Origin: Tanytarsus gracilentus
Taxonomy: Eukaryota > Arthropoda > Insecta > Diptera > Chironomidae
Reading direction: 5' to 3'
DNA length: 64,000 nt
NCBI GenBank assembly: GCA_038502055.1
Contig: JAXRKN010000036.1
Location: forward strand, 868,001-932,000
Under the pieces are notes generated by a model. It made no database searches, was not told where the DNA came from, and saw only the letters and a program-made list of their open reading frames with translations. The position numbers were made by a program, and so were the translations under genes. This document shows, one piece after another, positions 44,201-53,300 of this stretch. Each line of letters begins with the position of its first letter. Within the stretch, counting starts at the first letter, position 1.

Positions 44201-44644
44201 CGTGACCTAATTCATCTATGACACGCTACCGAAATATTTATTTATTTTTTGATTAGCTAAAGAGATGTCATTCCGCCGATGTTTAATTAAAGACTGAGAG
44301 GCTAATCGATATACAAAAGTAAAAATGTAGAAAAAGCTGATAAGTTTTACGTGAAATTATTCGTTCACTAGCACATGTACAAAAGAGATTGAATGTTCAC
44401 AGAATTTTACCATCATAGAAAATACTTTAGGTCACTAATTATCAGCTTAAGTGAGAGCACGCAATTTTTGTTCGGTTAATTAAAATTGGTGAAGCATAAC
44501 GAGACGTTGCATTCCTTCCTCTCTGTTACTTCACCTTGAATTTCACTTTCTTTCAAAACGAGTTTCTCATTTAACATACTGAACTCGTAATTTGAACTTA
44601 TGTGAATATTTTTGAGATGCTAATTAAAAATACTTTTTTACAAC

Positions 44645-44702
44645 CTTTTAATTGATTATCTCGACTGCCTCCGGGATGATCCTTAAAACATGATGCACCC
44701 AT
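44645..44702 (-). other. Candidate 5' coding exon MGASCFK... (alternative first exon or microprotein)
   Basis: On the minus strand ATG 44702 opens MGASCFKDHPGGSRDNQLK and ends AAAAG|GTTGTA with one G carried over, the same phase as exon 1 of the AIFM3-like gene, whose exon 2 accepts it (G|AC). Myristoylation-type start. If not spliced, it would stop after about 16 more residues. No separate terminal exon was found for it, which favours use as an alternative AIFM3 first exon. Confidence 0.5.
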
Positions 44703-44931
44703 TATGAAACACTTTAAATTAAATTTTTTTCGAATGGTTGTTTCTTCGCCAACGATCACTGCATGACTGAAAAAATACCAAAAGCGAATTAAAGCAATAA
44801 TGTGTAAAGAAATATTACAATCGCGATTATGTAAGGAACGTGTTTTTTAGTGAATAAATTTTACTCGAAATTACAGAGCGAAATTATTGAAATTGTTCAA
44901 CTTTGAAAGATGTTTTTTTGTGAAGCATGTC

Positions 44932-45204
44932 TTAGTCACATCCGCCACAATCACCACAATCAAAATCACCGCCAAAATGTCCTCCAGTATCAGTGCTGTA
45001 AGATGTTGCCATGTCACCAGCCCAACTTCAAATAATTTTTTTAAATATACGAATAAAATTAATTTGAAAAGTTGAATACATACAAAAAATTTGGAGAGCT
45101 CATGGTGTCTTTTTTGTTACTTTTTGAAGCTACTTAAATTAGTTTTAAATTATATTTGCTTTATTTTGAATCTAAAAATTACCTCCACAACAATTTGCAC
45201 CCAT
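44932..45204 (-). CDS. 46-aa Cys-rich MGANCC microprotein, three tiny exons (candidate)
   Basis: Exons complement(45183..45204), complement(45084..45108) and complement(44932..45025) join in frame. They read MGANCCG, then DTMSSPNF, then a 30-residue tail ending CGDCGGCD and a TAA. Donors are GGAG|GTAATT and TTTT|GTATGT; acceptors are AAAAAG and TTGAAG. The start is a myristoyl/palmitoyl consensus (MGxxCC) and the tail has three spaced Cys in a Gly/Asp context. No known family is recognised. The first exon ends in the same phase-1 G as AIFM3 exon 1, so it may instead (or also) be an alternative AIFM3 first exon. The acceptor upstream of the second exon is weak in pyrimidines, so the model is tentative. 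Confidence 0.45.
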
Positions 45205-45401
45205 ATGATCGACAAAATGAATCCTCTGTGTGCAACAAATGAGCGAATCCACTGAAAAATAATTTCGAAAGATAAAAAAATTCTATAAAATTTGAAATAC
45301 AGTTTTTTATTGCTTTTAAAATGAGTTTTTTTTTCATTGTGAATCGCTAAAAATACACTTTATGACTTTTAATTTTAACGGCAGTTCCATCATTGATTGT
45401 A

Positions 45402-45657
45402 CTATTCACCTCCTCCACCACCCTCTCCAGCACCGCTAAAAACGGGATTTATGTCAAACCTGTTAGCGTGAAAATTTTCTTAAAAAATTTAATTATCAGT
45501 TGCAAATTAAATAGTCACATGGTATTACGAAGATTTGGACCACCATATCCTTCTCCATGCTGGACATTTGGCTCTGGACCTAAAATGTAAATTATCCGAC
45601 TGTGCTTTTAAAAAACATAATTCTACCTTTCAAACAACTAACACAATTCGCACCCAT
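45402..45657 (-). CDS. ~41-aa MGANC microprotein, three tiny exons (candidate)
   Basis: Exons complement(45627..45657), complement(45519..45579) and complement(45402..45435). They read MGANCVSCLK, then a Gly-rich middle (GPEPNVQHGEGYGG), then a tail GAGEGGGGGE ending TAG. Donors are AAAG|GTAGAA and ACCAT|GTGACT (weak); acceptors are ATTTTAG and TTTTTAG. If the second donor is not used the frame ends two codons later (ATG TGA), giving a slightly shorter protein. A paralog-like start to the exon at 45204 suggests local duplication. The first exon also ends with a phase-1 G compatible with the AIFM3 exon-2 acceptor. No family is recognised. Confidence 0.45.
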
Positions 45658-45889
45658 TTGCACACTAGATGATTTGCTAAAAATTCAATTTGAAATCAAG
45701 CACTTTAGCTTATCTTTTGTTTAAGGGTTATCGTTTTGATTGCTTGTGAAACTTTTATGATGAATTGAAAATTAGAATTTTTTTCTGAAACTTTAATAAA
45801 AAAAAATTTTGAACAAAATGTACCAAAGTTTAGATTCAAAAACTAAATTTTGTCATGCATGCTGATAAAAACCGTTAAAATTTGAATCC

Positions 45890-45914
45890 TACGTTTACGT
45901 AGCGCGTAAACGTA
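45890..45914. promoter_or_regulatory. Perfect 10-bp inverted repeat in a divergent intergenic region
   Basis: TACGTTTACG and CGTAAACGTA flank a 5-nt spacer (TAGCG). It lies between the minus-strand MGANC exon (45657) and the ACAD9-like ATG (46127). It is CpG-containing in an AT-rich setting. Could be a dimeric transcription factor site shared by two promoters. Confidence 0.35.
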
Positions 45915-46126
45915 ACAACTGGAGTAATTAACCAAATCGACAAAAATAAAAGAAAATTCTTGTTTTGTTTTTGAAAAAAATTAAAATTGTCAAGAAATAT
46001 AAAGAATATAATTAATTTAAACTCCTAAACCGGTAAATAAAAGCCTATAAAGTAAGTTGCAACAAAAATCACATTGTATCCTCAAGAATTGCAATAATAT
46101 TTCCACTTTTTTCCAAGTTGCCGAAC

Positions 46127-48001
46127 ATGCTGTCTAAAATATCAATTTTAACAAGAAAAGCTGCAAATAGAAACATCCATCGATGCATTTCATCATCCGT
46201 GTACCTCTTTCAAGGAAGTGAAGTCACCAAAGCGAAGGAAAAGTTTGATTCGGTAAAACTTCCAGAAAAGAAACCGCCAAGAGAACCGCTGCTTAAAAAT
46301 TTTGCAATGGCCAAGGTTGACAGGGAGCTGTTGGCATTTCCGGAAGCTTTAATTGATGTCGATTCACAAAACAGTGCAACGCTACGAAGAAACTCTTATG
46401 AAGATTTCCTCGCCACAAACATTTTCTCCAATTCAAATGACAGCAAGAACATTCTGAAATTGCGAGATTATGGAAGTTTCTATTGCAGTCCAGAGCTCGC
46501 AACTGAAAGATTTTATACTGGCACCGAGCCTGAATCACAACAGCTTAGTTACGGCCATTTCATTAGTAATCACAAGCTGGTTGCTGACCTCATAAGCAAA
46601 TATTGCGATGAACAGACTAAACAGAACTATCTGAGCAAAATGTCGAGGGGGGATTTGATGGGCACGGTCTGTATGAATGAACCAATTCCACCGCAAACCG
46701 AATGCAGACCATTCAATACTGTTGCAATTAAGACTCTAGATGAAGTTGATTGGGTTATAAATGGTGAAAAGTCCTCTGTGCTCATTCATGATTTAGCGTC
46801 GTCACTTTTTTTGGTGACAGCTGCGGTCGAGTCGTCAGACAGATGTGGAAATTATGAGGAAAAAGTTGGAGTGTTTGCAATTGAAGGAAATTCGCCAGGT
46901 GTCACGATCACAGAAACACATGAAACAATCGGATTTGAGGAAACGCCATTCATGAATGTGACAATAAAATTTGACAAAGTCAAAGTTCATGCAAACCAAT
47001 TCCTCGGCGACGACTTGAGAACATCGATTAGTATTCTCAATCAATTGCGTCTGAATGTTGGAACTCTCGCCGTGGCCGGTGTCATGAGACCAATTATTAA
47101 CAAACTTACCGATTACTTCATCAACACCAAAATCCAAACAGTTGCCTATAAAGATCTCGACATCATGAAAGAGACAACGGGAAAACTCGCTTCTAAATGC
47201 TATGCACTCGAGAGTATGATTTACTTTACTGCTGCGTTGAAAGATATTTATGAGGACCAAGACATCGATTTGGAGTGTGCCGCTGTGAAATCTTATGCTG
47301 TGCAAGTGCTTAGTGAATTCATCACGGCTCCCATCAACACCGTTGGTCCACTCACAACATGCAAAAAAGAAGGATATGAGAAATTAATTCGTGACGCAAT
47401 TCAAATTATCGGCATTGAAGAACCTAACGACACGCTCAAGCAGTTTATTTCACTTAGTAGCTTTAATAGTGCTGGAGTACAGTTAAATGAAATCATTAAA
47501 AAGGAACGCAACATCCTCGATCATCCGATGTTCATTTTCAATCGATACAAGTACGAAATTTCAATTGAAAAGCCAAAATTAAAGATGAACTTGTGGTATG
47601 ATCTACATGAGTCACTCAAACCAGCTGCATGTTTTCTCGAAGCGTCCATCTACAGATTGAGAGCTGTAACTGAAATTCTTCTCGCAAGATTTGGATCCCA
47701 AATTTTCCTTCACTCAATTGAATGTGGAATGGCTGCTGAAATATCGGTTCTCTGTTATGCGATGTTCACAAGTGCATCTCGCGCGTCTCGATCATATTGC
47801 ATTGGTCTTCGAAATGCTGATCAGGAAGTTCAACTAGCAAATGCTTTGTGCTTTGACATGCACGAGCGTGTTAAAAAAATTGCATTGGACATTGATAACG
47901 GTGAATTTTCATCGACCATGCACACTTACAGGACTATTGGCGAAAAATTAATTCAAACTAAAAAATATCACCTAGAGCATCCGACAACTAGGAATTTTTA
48001 A
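46127..48001 (+). CDS. ACAD9/enigma-like mitochondrial acyl-CoA dehydrogenase family protein
   Basis: A single exon, 624 aa, close to ACAD9 (~620). ATG 46127 follows an in-frame TTG. The N-terminus (MLSKISILTRKAANRNIHRC) looks like a mitochondrial targeting peptide. LLKNFAMAKVDRELLAFPEA matches the ACAD9/VLCAD start of the mature domain. Later blocks are weak versions of ACAD motifs: GTVCMNEP, KTLDEVDWVINGEKS, FDKVKVHANQFLGDDL, GTLAVAGVMRP. At the catalytic-glutamate loop, family FEGTN(D/E) reads IEEPND here, keeping Glu (about residue 431) but losing the Gly-Thr. The C-terminal domain is that of VLCAD/ACAD9. ACAD9 acts chiefly in complex I assembly; Drosophila enigma is the likely ortholog type. 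Degenerate catalytic blocks fit a non-enzymatic role, which is inference. AATAAA at 48034-48039. Confidence 0.8.
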   Translation: MLSKISILTRKAANRNIHRCISSSVYLFQGSEVTKAKEKFDSVKLPEKKPPREPLLKNFAMAKVDRELLAFPEALIDVDSQNSATLRRNSYEDFLATNIFSNSNDSKNILKLRDYGSFYCSPELATERFYTGTEPESQQLSYGHFISNHKLVADLISKYCDEQTKQNYLSKMSRGDLMGTVCMNEPIPPQTECRPFNTVAIKTLDEVDWVINGEKSSVLIHDLASSLFLVTAAVESSDRCGNYEEKVGVFAIEGNSPGVTITETHETIGFEETPFMNVTIKFDKVKVHANQFLGDDLRTSISILNQLRLNVGTLAVAGVMRPIINKLTDYFINTKIQTVAYKDLDIMKETTGKLASKCYALESMIYFTAALKDIYEDQDIDLECAAVKSYAVQVLSEFITAPINTVGPLTTCKKEGYEKLIRDAIQIIGIEEPNDTLKQFISLSSFNSAGVQLNEIIKKERNILDHPMFIFNRYKYEISIEKPKLKMNLWYDLHESLKPAACFLEASIYRLRAVTEILLARFGSQIFLHSIECGMAAEISVLCYAMFTSASRASRSYCIGLRNADQEVQLANALCFDMHERVKKIALDIDNGEFSSTMHTYRTIGEKLIQTKKYHLEHPTTRNF

Positions 48002-50321
48002 AATGAAAAATGTTAGAATGAGGTTAGAATTTAAATAAAAATTGAGTTAATTAAGTCACTGATTTTTTTATTTAAGTTCTTGACATTATTAACTTTAATT
48101 TCCATCAAATCACATTTATTTTGACATGTCTGACCAAATGATTTATTATCATGTCGTAGGAAATTAAGAGAAATTCGGTTAGTGTTACCAATGTCGCACG
48201 TTGTTTAAAAATGCATCGCATTATTTTCATCTTCATTCATGCTCGTCTGAAGGTCACATCTCATATTTTTAAAATATCAACATAAGTGAAACGTGCACAC
48301 TTATGCATGCTCAAGAAAAATGACGACGCAATTTTTGGCATTTTACTTTCGATAGCTTTACATGCCTCATCCAATATTCAATAGACCCCGATAGCTATTT
48401 GCTATACACAGAAAACTTTTATAATCTCACAATCTTTTTTTTTCGGGAGAAAGTTATGCAACATCATTGAGGTACGCTGAACTAAAACTATCATTATTTC
48501 CACTGTCCGCAAGCACATGAAGTCAGCGTGTGTTATGTAAAAAATATTTGTGGACCACTTTTTTACGAAAAATTTATCTAAAAATCTCAAATCGACATTC
48601 GAAGTAGGTCAGTAAGTGCTTTCACTGCATTTAAAATTATGTGTTTGTATCTTCCGTAGGTGAGAGTAATGTTTTGACGAAAATAATGACTGAATGTGAA
48701 GGTCACAGTTATTTTTTTCGCATGCTTTTAAAAATTACCGAAGCTCAATGTGGAAATATTGAAAAGGTTGTTAAGTGGCTGTTAAATTCAGCATAATAAT
48801 TTTTAATTATCGCGTATTTGGTCATTTTCGAAGATACACATTGTCTCTGATTTAAAGACAGTAAATTTATTCGAGGGATTGTTTACAAACATTTATTTTC
48901 TTTGTCAATAAATTGTTTTTATTTATTTCGATTTGAATTCTTTCCTTTCTATTAAATTTCAATAAAATTAACGAGCTAAAAATAAACTTTCAAAGCTGCA
49001 AAAAAAATTTCTATACTTTTTAATTAGTGGCATTTGATTGTGGATTTCTCAATTCCACATGTAAATCCAATTGAATTTAAAAAAATCGCAAAAAATTAAA
49101 TTTACACTTGTCATCTTCTTAAACACGTCAGTTAAAAACATTGTATAAAAAATGGGAGAACCCTTAATGTTATTTTTAAAAAGCTTCTTAAGATAGTTGA
49201 GAGAACTTTAAGCGGATAATTCTAACACTCCACGTGAGTTTTGTCTCTTTTTTGCCCATCAGCTAAGAACAATTGATTTGCGTACGTGACAGACAAAAAT
49301 GTTAATTCATAATTTCATTAATCTGAATATTGTTTTATGGAAAATTTTGCAAGTTGCTTTGGATCTTCTTTCGGTGGGATTAATGCTTACGTCACATAAC
49401 GTTTTTTCACACGCACGATCCAAGTTCATTGTCACTTTCGTCATCATGTTGGCTTCAGAAGGAATTTTTCATAATGTATCAATTAATGTGAGTTGAAGGT
49501 CCAAAAAAATTAGTTCAATATCTTAATAATTGCACGTTTTGCTGTAATCAGCACTAAGATTATGTGCTAGGTTTGACTTCAAAATTAAAGTGCAGGGATA
49601 TAATTAAAAATGTAAACGATTCTTGGAATTAATTGATAACTTGCAAGGGATTAAAAGTTATTTTAAAAAAAAATCGAAATTTTAAAATTTTTTATGCATG
49701 AAAAGATAAAACTTGAAAGTTTTATTGCAGTTTGTATTTATTATGTCTGAAAGTTTAGCAATTAATGCAAAATAAAGACAACACGGCGACGAATTTCTTA
49801 TGCAGAATTAAAACTTGATGGTTGAAAAATTAATGCCTTTGGGCACGCAATACTGGATGAACCATTTAAGAGTGGAAAGTTTTTTTTATTGTAAAAAATC
49901 ACCTGCTAATCATTATCTAACACCTCAGACAACTTTAAAAGCTACTCCATATATAAACATAAATACAGCCGGCATTTGAATATCTCGCAACAATGTCATT
50001 AAAATTTACTTATGACTTTTTAAATCAACCTATATTAATGAACTTCAATTGGCTTTAAGATTAATCATACACGCACACTTTATGATGCCGGCAGCAGTAG
50101 TTATTTACCCTTTTTTACTAACTCATTTGCTATTCTCAGTTTCAACGACGATAGCATTAACTTTTTCATTTTCTCTCCTACCGACATCGAAGTCAGTCGC
50201 ATTCGGTGAGGCAAACGGTTCGGATCGGTGAAATAACAATTGAAAAAAAGTGAATGTGAACTGTTAAAAAATATAAAAATTTAACTTTGTCAGCAAATTT
50301 TTATTTAAAAATTTCAATAAA
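48002..50321. other. intergenic stretch, no gene seen
   Basis: No supportable ORF. Short plus-strand frames at 49299-49496 and 50049-50231 lack domains. The last part should hold the promoter of the second acyltransferase gene. Confidence 0.45.
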
Positions 50322-53300
50322 ATGAAAATCAAAAAATTGAAAATCTCAGCAATAATTTTCCTTGTTTGCATTTCATTCGTGCATTGTGACATAAATTTAA
50401 CGGAAGATGAGCTGATAATTTCCAGAGTCATCGAAACGCTTGATTCACTCACCACATCAAAATGTAAACGTGACATAAATGCAACCGTGAATGCATATCG
50501 TGATCGCAAAGCATGGGCAATCGCAAGTAAGAATGCGAGAAAAAAAAACTTATTTAAAGTCTCTTAATAAGGAAGTGATTAAATGATACATTAATTAATT
50601 AATGCAAATAAAAGTTGTAGAATTTTTTAACAATTATGTGGGACTGCAAAAAAAAAAGTTTTAAGTTTTCATCAAAAATTGCAAGGGATGAACAAATTTG
50701 AAAATTTAAAAGAATTTCAATTTTTTAAAATTCTTAATTTTTAAAAATTATTTGGAACTGCAGAAAAAAAATTTAAACTTTTCATCAAAAAAATTGAGAA
50801 AAATTGCCAGGAATGAAAAAATTTGAAAATTTAAATTTTTTTTATAAAAACTTTGAAAATTTAAATTTTTTTTATATAAACTTTGAAAATTTCAAATGAA
50901 ATTTGAAAGAATTCCAGTTTTTAAAAATTATTCAATTTTTTAGCCCACTCCAATATCCAAATTATAAATTTCCCAAAAAAGATGTCGAAAAATTTTAACG
51001 GGTAATTAAGTAAATCCATTAAAATGCTTTAAAAACTTGTTAAATTGCAAATATTCTTGGGTCGTGGTCATTGTGGAAATTTTTTCGCTTCACCTCAAGT
51101 GCATAAGTTTGACGACAATTGAAACAAGTTTTTAAATAATTATAAAATTAACAGTTTTTAATAATTCGTCAATATTCACAAAATATTTGTTGTTGATGCA
51201 TGCGCAATCATATGGAAGTCAGAATAATTAACGTCATCAACAACGAGACTGTGAGTTTGTGACAAAAATGCGATGAGAAAAGCGAACTTTTCTTAACTTT
51301 GTCCTTGAGGCGATGTCGATTTGGTACATTTATTAATGCAAATTTAAATCGCGATTAAAAGGATTTAAATTTTAGTTCAACTTTTGCCTGAAATCTCCAA
51401 AAATTATACAGCAGCAAAATGTTATGCAATAATTTAAAGCAAAGTGGAAAATTTTTAATTATACACCAGGAAAAATTAAAATCGAGATCTCTAAAGGTTT
51501 CACTGTAGCAAGTGTATTAAACTTGCGAGAACTTTATGAGTAATTCGAGATAAAATTGCATTTAGTTTCTAGAAGGATTCGCTAGCGCATTTTATTTGTT
51601 ATTTAATACTAGTATTAATTATTCTATTAGACGTCAAAATGTTTTACATTTTGTAAATCAAGTTTTTTAGAATTTGCAACGTCATTCAAAGTCGTAACAA
51701 TAAAAATTTATATTTTTAACGTGTGAATAAGAAAGTTGCGTCAATCAGGCCACCACAAAAATTAAACCGATTTTATTTGGTTTTTTAAAATATTTTACTG
51801 CGTGAATAAGCGGCCACGTAACACATGATCTTTGATTAAAGATTTGAAAATTAAATTTTCGGTCAGTGATTTAATTTTTTAAGACTAAAATATTTTGTTT
51901 TTAAAACAAAGTTTTTTTTTTAAAAAATGCGTATTAAAAAGCTTAATGGATCTAAAATAGTACAACTCAGTTTAATTCTTAAAGTAATTATTATTTTTAT
52001 TCAATGACTCTTCACAATTGTTCTGCTTTCAAAGCAATTTATTTTACCAGTAGCACTTGTCCAAAAGCAAATAAGCTGTCAAAAAAATATAAAATAAAAA
52101 TATTTAGGCAACAATCGTGTAAATTAATGAATGGAGTTAATGCAGGCAATCAATTTTAATAAACATGCAAAAAATCAATTCATTGTCTTAATTCATGTTT
52201 TAGCCAATTGGTTATTTTTTGCAATTTCATTCTTAACCTTTGAAGGAACTGGAAATTTTACTGAAAACATTTTTTTGTTCCTTGCAAAATTCTTTTGATG
52301 GTTTCCGTCACCTTAGCAAGAAGTTAAAATTACAAGCCACGAACTCACTTGAAGCGCGTGCAAAAAATTATTCTGAAGATTTTTTTTGTTCAGAGACTAA
52401 AGGTAAAAGTGAAGCTTTATAACAATGATATTAGACAATCAGCTTGTTCCTCGCCTACTGAACCTCTTATAATCAATTTTAATCTTGAATTATACAAATT
52501 AGAGTTTGTTTTGGATTTAATCCTTTTTAATTTTTGTTAAATTTCCTATTGACCGTTCAATCATTTTTTTTAGTGATTGTTATTTAAAAAACTCACACAT
52601 TCTAAATTATATAATCAGTTATTAATGACGATAATTAAAAAAACAAACAACAATTTGACGCCATGAAAAAAAAATCTATTTGCTGTCATAATTTATAATT
52701 AACCTGTTCGTCAAAGTAAAATTTAAAAACCATTAATCAGAATTTTTTTTAGTTGCTCGAATTCTTAGGCAAAATTGAGACGTATAAAAGTGAAATTAAA
52801 AAATTATTCTTGAAGTAATTATTTTTATTGACTGTTAATGTTGCATGTTAATGTTAAATAAAAATTCTAAAATTGACTAAGATAATTTTTTGTGTACTTA
52901 AAATAAACTTCACACTCAAAAAGTTGGAAAAATTATAAATTTAAACACTTCCTTCACGCGATTTCTCACATGTTGCTAAAAATAAACTTTTCATCATTTT
53001 TAAGTGTTTGATTCGTCGGTAAAAAGTCCTGTCGGCATTGAGTACGGAATTGATTATCAACTTGGAAACTTTGATCAGTGTATGAGCATAAAAACTGACC
53101 GCAATGTCGACGGTGTATGGATTAAACCAAAATATTGTCTTCTTGATGTGAAAATTGAAGGCTACAATATTCAACAAGCAGCCACACGCCATCGTGAGGT
53201 AAGAACAAAAAGAGATGTGATTAATTTCACATTAAGTTAAGCTTTTTAGCGTAACCCACACTAGTGTGGTAACGCTTATATGCTCGCATTTCCGTCGTCT

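Noticed and set aside
46835..47305. 156-codon minus-strand ORF
   Set aside because: Shadow of the ACAD9-like coding exon.
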